Assembly: GCA_942491485.1 (NCBI GenBank)
Contig: CALOAX010000020.1
Coordinates: 1-64,000 of the forward strand
Origin: Desulfoluna sp942491485
GTDB lineage: Bacteria; Desulfobacterota; Desulfobacteria; Desulfobacterales; Desulfolunaceae
DNA length: 64,000 bases
Direction: 5' to 3'
Part shown: piece after piece, positions 18,019 through 26,947 of the stretch
How the letters are laid out: each line of letters starts with the position of its first letter
Position numbering within the stretch: the stretch's first letter is position 1
Made by a program: the position numbers and the translations under genes
The notes under the pieces: generated by a model
Databases searched by the model: none
What the model saw: the letters and a program-made list of their open reading frames with translations, nothing else
What the model was told of the DNA's origin: nothing

Positions 18019-18611
18019 AAAACGACTATTCACCCGGCAGCCAAATTTGCGAAACATGCGGATGCGCTTATACCTTCGCTCTCCAGGTCAAATCACACCT
18101 GGCCTCAGGTTGGAAACCTTCGAAGGGCAACGTTTTACGATCTGCTTGTTAAGCGCACTTTTTCAGGTAAGGCAAACGTTTAGCCCCGGCAGGAACGCCG
18201 GAGCTTTACAGGTGATCGTGATTCATGATCTATAGTGCTGGATGCCTGTTATTTTATTGTGAACACGTTTTTTGATGCCGGCCCCAAGGCCAGGATGGTA
18301 GCCGAACGTGACGTGGTGAATGTTTTTGATTGTGCTCCGCAAGGTTTATGGGGCATGAAGTGATCAATCTTTGCAAAGAAGTCGGCGCTCAACGCATCAT
18401 TCAACGCCCAGAGTGTTGCAGATGTGGTGAATGATTTTCTTAGATGCCAGCATGGCTTGCGCGATTTTTTTGCGGGGACAGAACAATAAAGTGGGTATTG
18501 GTTTTACGGGCGCGGCGTTCGTGTTGTGCTCGAAAAAATTTAACCGGGTGTTGTTGAATTGATCAGGTTGATTTTTTTAACAGCCACTTCGGTATATGGC
18601 TAAGGAGATGA
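18019..18611 (+). repeat. 593-bp gap with a strongly decayed palindromic element (18160-18213); otherwise nothing seen
   Basis: Near 18165-18213 the text GGCAAACGTTTAGCCCCGGC...CGCCGGAGC follows the right-hand module of the intergenic element but with many changes. Words such as GCGGATGCGCTT before it may be the rest. From 18214 to 18600 I see no ORF, hairpin terminator or repeat; the part next to 18612 must hold the promoter of the regulator. Confidence 0.4.
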
Positions 18612-19310
18612 ATGATGACGGATCAGTTTAGCGGACAGGACAGAAGCATTATTGCGAAACCGCTGAGGGAACAGATTTACGAGTATCTGAGGGATGAAAT
18701 GTACCGGGGAAACCTGCTTCCGGGGGCCCTCGTGAACGTCAATGAAATAAGCCAGAGGCTCGGGATCAGCAAGACCCCCCTTCGGGATGCGCTGATTCAG
18801 CTTGAGTGTGACGGATTTGTGTCGATTCTCCCCCGACGCGGGGTGATGATCAACAAGCTCTCGTTTGAGGATGTGAAAAATGCGTGGGAGATCTGCCGGG
18901 CCCTGGAAGCGGAAATACTCATTCCCGTCTTTGATCAGCTGGATGAGTCTTGCCTCAAGGAGATGGAGCGCCTGACAAGCGAAATGAGGCGGGCATCCGA
19001 GACAAAGGACTCCTATAGCTTTTACCAGAACAACGTGGCGTTTCATAACGTCTTTCTCAATCTTTCCACCAACAATCAGATGAGGCGCATTATTCAGCTG
19101 AACAAGCAGCGCCTTTATGATTTCCTGACCCGAAAGCACATCAGTCAGTGGGAAGAAGAGCACTGCGATGAGCACATGGCTTTTATTGAGCTCATTCGAA
19201 GCGGTGGGGCCCAGGAGGCATCCCAGTACCTCAAGACGAACCACTGGTCACTGGAAGATCAGGAGCAGTATATCCGGCAGTTCTATTTCAACGGGGACAA
19301 TCATGGGTAA
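18612..19310 (+). CDS. GntR-family transcriptional regulator with FCD ligand domain (paralog 2)
   Basis: AAGGAG precedes a double ATG at 18612/18615. The HTH (REQIYEYLRDEMYRGNLLPG, ISKTPLRDALIQLECDGFV, LPRRGVMINKL) and FCD domain (FYQNNVAFHNVFLNLSTNNQM, DEHMAFIELI) are closely similar to the regulator at 10685 over their full length. The recognition helix is almost identical, so both may read the same operator. The last codons (N-H-G-stop) overlap the start of the following pseudouridine synthase gene by 8 nt, so the two are translationally coupled. That is an unusual partner for a metabolic regulator. Confidence 0.88.
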   Translation: MMTDQFSGQDRSIIAKPLREQIYEYLRDEMYRGNLLPGALVNVNEISQRLGISKTPLRDALIQLECDGFVSILPRRGVMINKLSFEDVKNAWEICRALEAEILIPVFDQLDESCLKEMERLTSEMRRASETKDSYSFYQNNVAFHNVFLNLSTNNQMRRIIQLNKQRLYDFLTRKHISQWEEEHCDEHMAFIELIRSGGAQEASQYLKTNHWSLEDQEQYIRQFYFNGDNHG

Positions 19311-20088
19311 GACGTTCCACCGCGATAAAGGGGGGCTGCCTACCCTTGAGGCTCTCGGGGTCAGCGTCCTTGACGGGGGCGAAGGTTGGGTGGCACTTGA
19401 AAAGCCCTGTGGGGTGTCCGTTCACAACGAACCAGGACGAGACCTGGTCTCCGTGGTAACGCGGACCCTGGACGAAGATCCGTCAGCCCTCAGGCAAATC
19501 GTCAAAGAGGAGGTGCCTACCGTTCATGCCGTTCATCGACTGGATGGTGACACCAGCGGGGTGGTGCTCTTTGCTTTTGGGAAAGAGGCGGCGAAGCTCC
19601 TGACGCGGCAGTTTGAAGAGAAGCGGGTGGCCAAGGAGTACGTGGCCTTGGTACACGGTTCACTGGAGCCTGGGAAGGGGGAGTGGACGCTGCCTCTTGC
19701 AAAGGATGCCGGAGGAAGGACCAATCCCGCGGGTAGCGGTAAACGGGTGCCTTCAACAACCGCTTTTGTCGTGGAAGCGTGCTCCCAGCGTTACACGCTG
19801 GTGTCCTGCAGCCCCCTTTCCGGCCGCAAGCACCAGATCCGTCGCCATGCCAAGCTGGCCGGTCATCCCATCACAGGGGACCGGCGCTATGGGTCCAAGC
19901 GTGCCCTGGCCGTTCTGGCGGAGCGGTTCGGGTATGACCGACTGGGCTTGCATGCCCGGTCCATTACCTTTACTCCCCCCGGGGTACAAGAGAAGGCAAC
20001 GGTCACTTCATCGTATCGTGTGCCGGAGGCCATGGAGGCTCTTCTAAAAGGCGATATGGCCGAGGCCCCCATCGATCCCAAAGAGTGA
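19303..20088 (+). CDS. RluA-family pseudouridine synthase
   Basis: ATG 19303 lies inside the end of the upstream regulator gene (8-nt overlap). The protein (261 residues) shows the catalytic motif AVHRLDGDTSGVVLFAFGK with the active-site Asp of HRLD, then KEYVALVHG and the RluA C-terminal block GRKHQIRRHAKLAGHPITGD. Such enzymes isomerise uridine to pseudouridine in rRNA or tRNA. The N-terminal ~35 residues do not form a clear S4 domain, so it resembles the small RluA/RluC-like group. The target cannot be assigned. A terminator hairpin follows at 20131. Confidence 0.88.
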   Translation: MGKTFHRDKGGLPTLEALGVSVLDGGEGWVALEKPCGVSVHNEPGRDLVSVVTRTLDEDPSALRQIVKEEVPTVHAVHRLDGDTSGVVLFAFGKEAAKLLTRQFEEKRVAKEYVALVHGSLEPGKGEWTLPLAKDAGGRTNPAGSGKRVPSTTAFVVEACSQRYTLVSCSPLSGRKHQIRRHAKLAGHPITGDRRYGSKRALAVLAERFGYDRLGLHARSITFTPPGVQEKATVTSSYRVPEAMEALLKGDMAEAPIDPKE

Positions 20089-20130
20089 TGCTTCTCTTGT
20101 GTGATATATGAGAGGACGTGCGATGATGAA

Positions 20131-20170
20131 AGCCGAACTCCCTTACAGCAAAGGGAATCGGCTTTTTTTG
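20131..20170 (+). terminator. Rho-independent terminator after the pseudouridine synthase gene
   Basis: AGCCGAACTCCCTT / AAAGGGAATCGGCT pair around a short loop and are followed by seven T. Confidence 0.75.
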
Positions 20171-20194
20171 TAACTATTCAGCTCCTGAAAAAAG

Positions 20195-20568
20195 GCCTCC
20201 GGCGGCAAGGTGTGCCACCTTGAAAGCAGGTAGCAGATGCGTTTTGCCCCTCGTTCCTCGGGACAAATCACATCCGCCTTTAAGTTGAAATTTAATCATG
20301 ATTAATCCTTTAAGGCTTGTGGCCTTGGTCATCGTTTGGGCCGTGACCTTAAAAAACCGAGAAAGGCGGACCAAAACGGAGCGCCGCACTCCTGTGCGGC
20401 TTTTTGGTTCGTCGTTAGCCAATGCCGCACCGGAGGGAGTGCGGCGCTCCAGGGATCAAGAGTGGTCAGGTGGTGATGCGAACACGCTGATCGTCGAAAC
20501 GATGATCAAGGTCAGACCTGTTTGTTAAACTTTTTAAAAGTTTAGCCCCCGGCAGGGCCGCCGGAGGC
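20195..20568 (+). repeat. Composite palindromic element split by a small GGAGCGCCGCACTCC inverted-repeat unit
   Basis: The left part (20195-20280) has GCCTCCGGCGGC, the hairpin AAGGTG/CACCTT and arms around CCC-TCGTTCCTC-GGG. The right part (20515-20568) has the perfect hairpin TAAACTTTT-T-AAAAGTTTA and GCCGCCGGAGGC. Between them lie a perfect 15-bp inverted pair GGAGCGCCGCACTCC (20378-20392) and GGAGTGCGGCGCTCC (20436-20450). The left arm also forms a terminator-like hairpin GCCGCAC-TCCT-GTGCGGC plus five T (20383-20405). No gene is seen in the gap 20171-20743. Confidence 0.75.
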
Positions 20569-20743
20569 ACAAGCTGGGTAGCGGCAGGGAATAGGCGTTG
20601 TCAATGGGGTGTCGCCCGAAGCCTGCCTGTGGTATAGTGCGCACCTGGATAATCGACCATGGATTCACAGCATACCAGAGGGCCATCCTCCGGGTGTTTC
20701 AGGGCCATCATAAAAGCCACAATCAATTCAAACGAAAGAGATC

Positions 20744-21664
20744 ATGAGCGAGACCATGAATACATCAGTGGATATCGGAGGCGTACGCCTCGCCAACCCG
20801 GTGATGACCGCATCGGGCACCTTTGGGTACGGGATGGAGTTTGATGAGGTGCTTAACCTCAATCGGTTGGGGGGCGTCGTCATGAAGGGGCTTTCCCTTC
20901 ACCCTTCAAAAGGCAACCCTCCTCCGCGCATTGCGGAGACCTCCTGCGGCATGCTCAACGCCATTGGCCTTGAGAACGTAGGAATCGATCGGTTTATCAA
21001 TGAGAAGCTGCCTGCGATGAGACCCTTCAACACCAAGGTCTTCATCAATATTTATGGAAAGACCGTTGAGGAGTATGCGGCCATTGCCGAACGATCCGAA
21101 GGGGTCGAGGGCATCCACGGCATCGAAGTGAACATCTCTTGTCCCAACGTAAGCGCCGGTGGACTTGCCTTTGGTGTGGATCCTGTGGCGGCAGCCGATG
21201 TGGTCAAGGCCGTGAAAGCAAGGACAACACTCCCTGTCATGGTCAAGCTCAGCCCCAACGTTACCGATATCACCGAGATCGCGCGAAGCGTGGAGGGCGA
21301 GGGGGCCGATTCGGTTTCCCTGATCAACACCCTCACCGGCATGGGCATCGATATTCACACCCGGAAGCCTTTGCTTGCCAACGTGGTGGGGGGGCTCTCC
21401 GGCCCCGCCGTGAAGCCGGTGGCCATTCGCATGGTTTACCAGGTTGCAAAGGCCGTTAAGATTCCCGTCATTGGCATGGGGGGCATCATGACCGCCGAGG
21501 ACGCCGTGGAGTTTCTTATCGCCGGGGCCACCGCCGTGCAGGTGGGCACCGCCAACTTCGTGTACCCCGATGCCGCTGAAAGGATCGTGGACGGCATTGA
21601 AGCCTTTATGAAGGAGAAGGGAATCAGCGAGGTCAACGACCTGATCGGGAGCGTTGACGTGTAG
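20744..21664 (+). CDS. pyrD: Dihydroorotate dehydrogenase B, catalytic subunit
   Basis: The start is ATG 20744 (a second in-frame ATG lies 12 nt later). It is a complete FMN TIM barrel of 306 residues: NPVMTASGTFGYG, the substrate-binding region MLNAIGLENVG, and the active-site loop NISCPNVSAGGLAFG with the catalytic Cys that marks class 1 enzymes (class 2 uses Ser). MVKLSPNV, the phosphate-binding GLSGPAVKP and IGMGGI follow. Class 1B enzymes use NAD+ through a PyrK electron-transfer subunit. pyrK is not in the window, so the partner must be encoded elsewhere. Fourth step of pyrimidine synthesis. Followed by a strong terminator. Confidence 0.95.
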   Translation: MSETMNTSVDIGGVRLANPVMTASGTFGYGMEFDEVLNLNRLGGVVMKGLSLHPSKGNPPPRIAETSCGMLNAIGLENVGIDRFINEKLPAMRPFNTKVFINIYGKTVEEYAAIAERSEGVEGIHGIEVNISCPNVSAGGLAFGVDPVAAADVVKAVKARTTLPVMVKLSPNVTDITEIARSVEGEGADSVSLINTLTGMGIDIHTRKPLLANVVGGLSGPAVKPVAIRMVYQVAKAVKIPVIGMGGIMTAEDAVEFLIAGATAVQVGTANFVYPDAAERIVDGIEAFMKEKGISEVNDLIGSVDV

Positions 21665-21694
21665 ATTTCCGGTGACATTCCATTGCCTTTCCCA

Positions 21695-21724
21695 AAAAGC
21701 CGCGTTTGTACGCGGCTTTTTTTG
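21695..21724. terminator. Rho-independent terminator after pyrD
   Basis: AAAAGCCGCG / CGCGGCTTTT around TTTGTA, followed by more T. The A-run on the left would also make it work in reverse. Confidence 0.88.
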
Positions 21725-21740
21725 TTCATGCCCCCTGTAC

Positions 21741-21922
21741 GCCTCCGGCGGCCAGGGGATTTTTAGCCAAAGTGGCTTCGCCACCCCTGGACCCCAGGTT
21801 GCAACTGCTCTCGCCCCTCGTTCCTCGGGGCGAGAGCAGTTGCAGAATATTCCTAAACAAGCAGTCAGGACCTGTTTGTCAAACGTTTCGAAAGTTTGGC
21901 CGCCGGCAGGGCTACCGGAGGC
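21741..21922 (+). repeat. Composite intergenic palindromic element, complete form with perfect 17-bp stem
   Basis: It begins GCCTCCGGCGGC. Arms GCAACTGCTCTCGCCCC (21801-21817) and its exact complement (21827-21843) enclose the nine-base loop TCGTTCCTC. The right module is CAAACGTTTCGAAAGTTTG then GGCCGCCGG...CCGGAGGC. The gap 21725-22115 contains no gene besides this element. Confidence 0.85.
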
Positions 21923-22115
21923 TTTTTTGAGTTTGCAGGTGCTGAATCGTTACGCCATCTCTTTGCTCAAAACCATGTTACGGTAAATGTCCTTGCTTTT
22001 GAGCCCTATCTTTGTTTAAAACGATTAAACAAAGTTAGAATTGTTGGCGTCTGTCTTTTTGTTTGGATTGTTGTCGCAAATCACTAACGATTTAAAACAA
22101 GGGAAAGGGGGGTTC

Positions 22116-22574
22116 ATGAAGCGCAGTATCTGGGCATTGGCGTTACTGGTTATTTTTTGTCTGCCTCAGGCGGGGTTTAGCGAAATATCTGCAGACTCCA
22201 TCTTGGGGCAGTGGTACACCAAAGACAATGAGGCCCTCGTGGAGATTTTTAAAGAGGGAGAAACCTATTCAGGGAAGATCATCTGGCTTTCAGATGAGGT
22301 GGCCACCGAAGATGACGGTTCTCCGGTCCTTGACTCAAATAACCCCGACCCTGAAAAAGCCAAGCAGCCTGTCGTCGGCATCACAATGGCCCACGGCATC
22401 TCCTATGTGGGAGGCAATGACTGGGAGGATGGGCATATTTACGATCCGGACAACGGAAAAACCTACAAGTGCGTCATGGAGTTGAAGAAGAATGGTGCGC
22501 AGCTGAAGGTCCGGGGTTTTATCGGGGTGTCTCTTTTGGGACGCAACGAGTACTGGACACGTAAAGAGCAGTAA
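22116..22574 (+). CDS. DUF2147-family exported protein
   Basis: ATG 22116 follows GGGAAAGGGGGG. Residues 1-22 (MKRSIWALALLVIFCLPQAG) form a signal peptide. The mature part matches the DUF2147 pattern: ILGQWYTKDNEALVEI, YSGKIIWLSDE, LDSNNPDPEKAKQPVVGITM, W-x2-G-x-IYDPDNGKTYKC, LKVRGFIGVSLLGRNEYW. These are small periplasmic beta-barrel-like proteins of unknown function, often beside other envelope proteins. Here the next gene, 66 nt on, is another small exported protein, so the two may form one transcript. Confidence 0.88.
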   Translation: MKRSIWALALLVIFCLPQAGFSEISADSILGQWYTKDNEALVEIFKEGETYSGKIIWLSDEVATEDDGSPVLDSNNPDPEKAKQPVVGITMAHGISYVGGNDWEDGHIYDPDNGKTYKCVMELKKNGAQLKVRGFIGVSLLGRNEYWTRKEQ

Positions 22575-22640
22575 CGTGAATCGAGTCGGCCCGGTTTACG
22601 GGCTGAATCCATACCGACCAATAAACTCACAGGAGGGAAT

Positions 22641-23222
22641 ATGTTGAAACGAATCGCGATGGTGCTTCTGGCTCTTTGCCTTGCAACCGGTACAGCGTTT
22701 GCCGTGGACGCCAAGGATGTTAAATTTCCGGAACAACTCAAGCTTGAAAATGTGGAGCTTGTCTTAAACGGTTCCGGCATTCGTGTAAAAAAAGTGGGGT
22801 TCGTGAAGGTCGAACCCTATGTGGCGGCTCTTTTTCTGACCGAGAAGATGGCAGACGGCGAAGCCGTTATCAGCGCGGACGCTCCCATGGCAATTCGCCT
22901 CTACATCACCAGCAAGCTCATCAGCTCCAAGAAGATGTCCAAGTCAACCCGCGAGGGATTTGAGCGCTCCACCAACGGCAACACCGCCCCCATCCAGAAT
23001 GAAATTGACGATATGATGGCTGTTTTCAGCGAGAAGATCAACGTGGACGACGTCTACGACATGGTCTACATCCCCGGAACCGGTACCTGCATTTACAAGC
23101 AGGGCGAGAAGAAGGCCACCGTGAAAGGCTTTGAATTCAAAAAAGCCCTCTTCGGCATCTGGCTCGGCACCAAGCCCACCACCGAAGACCTGAAGGCCGG
23201 CATGTTGGGACAGGCTGGGTAA
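22641..23222 (+). CDS. Chalcone isomerase-like exported protein
   Basis: ATG 22641 with GGAGGG upstream; signal peptide MLKRIAMVLLALCLATGTAFA. The rest fits the bacterial chalcone-isomerase-like fold: NGSGIRVKKVGFVKVEPYVAALFL, then KKMSKSTREGFERS, a C-terminal KKALFGIWLGTKPTTEDLK and ML. Bacterial members are exported and are thought to bind fatty-acid-like ligands; flavonoid chemistry is not expected. 193 residues. The stop is 8 nt before an intergenic palindromic element. Confidence 0.85.
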   Translation: MLKRIAMVLLALCLATGTAFAVDAKDVKFPEQLKLENVELVLNGSGIRVKKVGFVKVEPYVAALFLTEKMADGEAVISADAPMAIRLYITSKLISSKKMSKSTREGFERSTNGNTAPIQNEIDDMMAVFSEKINVDDVYDMVYIPGTGTCIYKQGEKKATVKGFEFKKALFGIWLGTKPTTEDLKAGMLGQAG

Positions 23223-23229
23223 AAGAAAT

Positions 23230-23395
23230 GCCTCCGGCGGCCAGGTGGGGGCACCTGGAAACCCGATGGCGAATGCTTGACGTGTGTCGTGACTTGCCGC
23301 ATTGACGGGGCATTCGCGTGAAGTGTGACGCCTGGCAACCTCGTACGTAAAGAGACCTGTGTCATTCTTCGAAAAACAGGCCGAATGAATGCTTG
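23230..23395 (+). repeat. Intergenic palindromic element, partial long form
   Basis: GCCTCCGGCGGC then hairpin CCAGGTG/CACCTGG, then arms GCGAATGC (23269-23276) and GCATTCGC (23310-23317), as at 11433 and 52949. After that similarity to the other two long copies fades. Confidence 0.7.
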
Positions 23396-23420
23396 AAACT
23401 GGGTTGGTTTTTACTGGAAT

Positions 23421-23520
23421 AACTCCGGCGATCAGGTGGCGGCACCTTCAAACCGAGTTGCAAATGCTCCCGCCCCTCGTTCCTAGGGTCGATTCTATTC
23501 GCTGACGGGCTGCGCCCGTG
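23421..23520 (+). repeat. Intergenic palindromic element, apical-loop form
   Basis: ACTCCGGCGATCAGGTGGCGGCACCTT, here given only by its parts CAGGTG/CACCTT, is followed by GCAAATGCTCCCGCCCC, loop TCGTTCCTA, and CTATTCGCTGACGGGC with the end hairpin ACGGGC-TGC-GCCCGT. Confidence 0.65.
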
Positions 23521-23623
23521 TGTGCCATTGAGCACAGGGCTGATTCAGGCATTCGTTTCGGGTTTTGTAGGGTGTATTTATACACCTTGCTCGGGCGGCC
23601 TGGCTGTCGCTTCAAAAACAAAA

Positions 23624-23657
23624 AAGGTGGAACCGCATAACGGTTCCACCTTTTTTT
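23624..23657. terminator. Bidirectional rho-independent terminator
   Basis: AAGGTGGAACCG / CGGTTCCACCTT around CATAA with T-runs on both sides. It closes transcription from the left before the minus-strand ilv cluster ends. Confidence 0.85.
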
Positions 23658-23706
23658 ATATCAGCTCTCATTCAATCACCGCCGAAGGCGGTACGCAGAA
23701 AGAGAA

Positions 23707-23732
23707 GGGGCCGCCTTGCGGCCCCTTTTGCT
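23707..23732 (-). terminator. Rho-independent terminator of the ilv/leu cluster
   Basis: On the minus strand, just after the ilvC stop, GGGGCCGC-AAG-GCGGCCCC is followed by TTCTCTTT. Confidence 0.7.
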
Positions 23733-23734
23733 TT

Positions 23735-25201
23735 CTACAAAATGGATTTCATGGCGGTCATGAAGCCGCGGAGCTCAGTGCCGATGACTTCGACGGGGTG
23801 GTTGCGGATGGCCTCGTTTACTTCAATGAGGGCCATGTTGTCCACGCTGTTGTTGTCTGAAGCAAGGCCCTTGCCGATGATGTCGGTCTCCACGCCCTTC
23901 ATGAAGTCTTCGAGAAGGGGGACGCAGGCGTTGGCGAAGAGGTAGCAGCCGTATTCAGCGGTATCGGAGATGACCTTGTTCATCTCGTAGAGCTTCTTGC
24001 GGCTGATGGTGTTGGCGATGAGGGGGGTCTCGTGGAGAGACTCGTAGTAGGCGGACTCATCTTTGATGCCGGCAGCAACCATGGTCTCGAAGGCCAGCTC
24101 AACACCGGCTTTTACCATGGCAACCATGAGGATACCATTGTCGAAGAACTCCTGCTCGGAGATCTCAACGTCGCCGGCCACAGACTTTTCAAAGGCAGTC
24201 TGACCGGTCTCTTCACGCCATCCGAGGAGCTTGGCATCGCCATCTTTCCAGTCGGCCATCATGCCTTCGGAGAAGGCACCGCCCATGATGTCGTCCATGT
24301 GCTTGTTGAAGAGGGGGCGCATGATGGTCTTCAGCTCTTCGGAAATATCGAAGGCTTTGATTTTTGAGGGGTTGTCCAGGCGATCCATCATGTTGGTGAT
24401 GCCACCGTGCTTGAGGGCTTCGGTGACGGTCTCCCAGCCGTACTGGATCAGCTTGCTGGCGTAGCCTGCATCGACGCCCTTTTCGATCATTTTGTTGTAG
24501 CAGAGGATGGAGCCGGTCTGGAGCATGCCGCAGAGGATGGTCTGCTCGCCCATGAGATCGGATTTTACCTCGGCGATGAAGGAGGAGAGAAGAACGCCGG
24601 CACGGTCACCGCCGGTTCCGGCGGCATAGGCCTTGGCAATCTCCAGGCCGTCGCCGTTGGGGTCGTTCTCTTCGTGGACGGCAATGAGGGTGGGGACGCC
24701 AAAACCACGCTTGTACTCTTCACGTACCTCGGTTCCAGGAGACTTGGGAGCCACCATGACAACGGTGAGGTCCTCGCGAACCTGCATGCCCTCTTCAACG
24801 ATGTTGAAACCGTGGGAGTAGGCGAGGCAGGCACCTTTTTTCATAAGGGGCATGACCGCGGAGACCACGTTGGTGTGCTGCTTGTCGGGAGTGAGGTTGA
24901 GCACGAGGTCGGCCGTGGGGAGCATCTCTTCGTAAGTACCGACGGGGAACCCATTCTCAGAAGCATTGAGGTAAGACTGGCGCTTCTCGTCGATGGCTGC
25001 CTGACGCAGGGTGTAGGAGACGTCAAGGCCGCTGTCGCGCAGGTTGAGGCCCTGGTTGAGGCCCTGGGCACCGCAGCCGACGATGACAAGTTTTTTGCCT
25101 TTGAGTTTCTCCACACCGTTGAACTCAGAAGAGTCCATGAAACTGCATTTTCCAAGCTGTTCCAGTTGAAGGCGTAGGGGAAGGGTGTTGAAGTAGTTCA
25201 T
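23735..25201 (-). CDS. ilvC: Ketol-acid reductoisomerase, class II (long form)
   Basis: 488 residues on the minus strand, the length of class II (E. coli/plant-like) enzymes with a duplicated C-terminal knotted domain, rather than the ~330-residue class I form common in many bacteria. The Rossmann NADPH motif is LVIVGCGAQGLNQGLNLRDSG without its first residues; YSHGFNI, APKSPGTEVREEY and the Mg-binding helices (DLMGEQTILCGMLQTGS and a second, degenerate copy with DNGILMVAMVKAGVELAFE) are visible. It rearranges and reduces acetolactate or acetohydroxybutyrate in valine, leucine and isoleucine synthesis. It is last in the minus-strand ilv/leu cluster, 207 bp after leuA, and ends at a terminator. 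Confidence 0.95.
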   Translation of the reverse strand: MNYFNTLPLRLQLEQLGKCSFMDSSEFNGVEKLKGKKLVIVGCGAQGLNQGLNLRDSGLDVSYTLRQAAIDEKRQSYLNASENGFPVGTYEEMLPTADLVLNLTPDKQHTNVVSAVMPLMKKGACLAYSHGFNIVEEGMQVREDLTVVMVAPKSPGTEVREEYKRGFGVPTLIAVHEENDPNGDGLEIAKAYAAGTGGDRAGVLLSSFIAEVKSDLMGEQTILCGMLQTGSILCYNKMIEKGVDAGYASKLIQYGWETVTEALKHGGITNMMDRLDNPSKIKAFDISEELKTIMRPLFNKHMDDIMGGAFSEGMMADWKDGDAKLLGWREETGQTAFEKSVAGDVEISEQEFFDNGILMVAMVKAGVELAFETMVAAGIKDESAYYESLHETPLIANTISRKKLYEMNKVISDTAEYGCYLFANACVPLLEDFMKGVETDIIGKGLASDNNSVDNMALIEVNEAIRNHPVEVIGTELRGFMTAMKSIL

Positions 25202-25350
25202 CTTTGGATGCTCCGTATCGTAAAAGATTAAATTGGCCGTATTGGCTGTTATGGGGCCGTGCGAAGACGGCCCGATCTGTGTTTTCTATTTGCAAAGCGC
25301 CTCCAGTGGGGCGCTTTTTTACAAATTCTGCAAAACTGTTACACTTGCGG

Positions 25351-25401
25351 GCGCATTCGCGACCGTGGGGTCCAGGGGCTCAGCCCCTGGCCGCCGGAGG
25401 C
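25351..25401 (-). repeat. Fragment of the intergenic palindromic element between leuA and ilvC
   Basis: On the minus strand it reads GCCTCCGGCGGCCAGGGGCT, the second half GAGCCCCTGG, ACCCCA and GCGAATGCG, then stops. It starts 6-7 nt after the leuA stop codon. A separate hairpin AAAGCGCC/GGGGCGCTTT followed by six T lies at 25293-25320 on the plus strand. Confidence 0.7.
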
Positions 25402-25408
25402 ATGCTTT

Positions 25409-26947
25409 CTATATCACGTCACAGGGGGTGACGGGGTTTGTCTTGAAGTACTCAAGCCGGTTGAGACCGTTGATGTACGCCTTGGCGCTGGCGGTGATGA
25501 TGTCGGGGTCGGCGCCGCGGCCCAGGGTCACCAGCTCACCCTCCTGCATCCGGACGGTCACCTCGCCCTGGGCGTCGGTGCCACCGGTGAGGGCACCGAT
25601 GGAGAAGCGCAGGAGTTCGGGCTCTCGTCCGGCGATCTTGGCGATGGTGTTGAATACCGCGTCAATGGGTCCGTTGCCTTCAAAGGCTCCCTGCTTAATT
25701 TTGCCGTTGATCCCGAGGCGTACACTTGCCATGGGGTAGACCGTGGTGCCGGAGGTGATGTGGAGGTACTCAAGGGTGTACACCTCGTGGCTTCGCAGGA
25801 TGACGTCCGTAACCAGGGCTTCAAGGTCTTCGTCCAGGATCTGTTTTTTTCGATCGGCCAGGGCCTTGAAGCTCTCGAAGACGGTGTTGAGCTCTTCGTC
25901 GGTTAAGTTGTAGCGCATCTCCTCCAGGCGGGAACGCAGGGCAAATCGTCCGGAGAGTTTGCCCAGCACCAGCTTGTTGGTGGTGAGGCCCACGGTTTCC
26001 GGCTTCATGATCTCGTAGGTCATGGGGTTCTTGAGCATGCCGTCCTGATGGATGCCCGACTCGTGGGAAAAGGCGTTGGCCCCCACGATGGCCTTGTTGG
26101 GCTGAACCGTGATGCCCGTGATGCTGCTTACGAGGCGTCCCGTAGCGACGATACGGGTGGTGTCGATGCGGGTTGACGCAGGGTAAGTACCGGGGCGGGT
26201 GTGAAGTGCCATCACGACCTCTTCCAGGGCCGTGTTGCCAGCCCGCTCGCCGATGCCGTTGATGGTTACTTCTGCCTGGCCGGCCCCTGCGGCGATGGCT
26301 GCAAGGGTGTTGGCGGTTGCAAGCCCCAGGTCGTTGTGGCAGTGGACACTTAAGGTCGCTTTGTCCATGCCCGGGGTGTTGGCCATAACATGGCTTACCA
26401 GTTCGCCGAACTCACTGGGCACCGCATACCCCACCGTGTCGGGGAGGTTGAGGGTGGTGGCACCGGCTTCGATGACCGCCCCGAAGATTTCGCAGAGAAA
26501 GTCAGGGTCGGTTCGGGAGCCGTCTTCAGCGGAGAATTCAATGTTGTCCGTGTACTGCCGTGCATGGGTAACGGCGGCAACGGCTCGCTTGACCACCTCG
26601 TCACGGCTCATGCGGAGCTTGAACTCCAGATGAATGTCCGAGGTGGCGATAAATGTATGAATGCGGGGCTTGGCTGCGTTTTTAATCGCCTCCCAGGCCC
26701 GGTCGATGTCACCGGCAGAGGCCCGGCAGAGGGCCGCCACTTCCGCATTTTTAACGGTTTCCGCAATGCGGGAGACCGCTTCAAAGTCGCCGATGGAGGA
26801 CGCGGGAAATCCCGCCTCGATGACATCCACACCCAGAGCGTCCAGGTGGGTGGCGATACGCTGCTTTTCCGCGGTGTTCATGCTGGCGCCGGGGGACTGC
26901 TCGCCGTCGCGTAAGGTGGTATCGAATATCGTGATGGTTCTGCTCAT
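25409..26947 (-). CDS. leuA: 2-isopropylmalate synthase
   Basis: 512 residues. The DRE-TIM barrel starts FDTTLRDGEQSPGASM, with the catalytic R-D and metal site HCHNDLGLATANT and NGIGERAGNTALEEVVMAL. The linker FSHESGIHQDGMLKNPMTYE and the C-terminal regulatory (leucine-binding) domain follow. It condenses acetyl-CoA with 2-ketoisovalerate, the first step of leucine synthesis. A citramalate synthase paralog of the same superfamily lies upstream in the cluster; the two are distinguished by LeuA's SPGASM versus GAQGENI in CimA. leuB and leuCD are not in the window. Confidence 0.93.
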   Translation of the reverse strand: MSRTITIFDTTLRDGEQSPGASMNTAEKQRIATHLDALGVDVIEAGFPASSIGDFEAVSRIAETVKNAEVAALCRASAGDIDRAWEAIKNAAKPRIHTFIATSDIHLEFKLRMSRDEVVKRAVAAVTHARQYTDNIEFSAEDGSRTDPDFLCEIFGAVIEAGATTLNLPDTVGYAVPSEFGELVSHVMANTPGMDKATLSVHCHNDLGLATANTLAAIAAGAGQAEVTINGIGERAGNTALEEVVMALHTRPGTYPASTRIDTTRIVATGRLVSSITGITVQPNKAIVGANAFSHESGIHQDGMLKNPMTYEIMKPETVGLTTNKLVLGKLSGRFALRSRLEEMRYNLTDEELNTVFESFKALADRKKQILDEDLEALVTDVILRSHEVYTLEYLHITSGTTVYPMASVRLGINGKIKQGAFEGNGPIDAVFNTIAKIAGREPELLRFSIGALTGGTDAQGEVTVRMQEGELVTLGRGADPDIITASAKAYINGLNRLEYFKTNPVTPCDVI

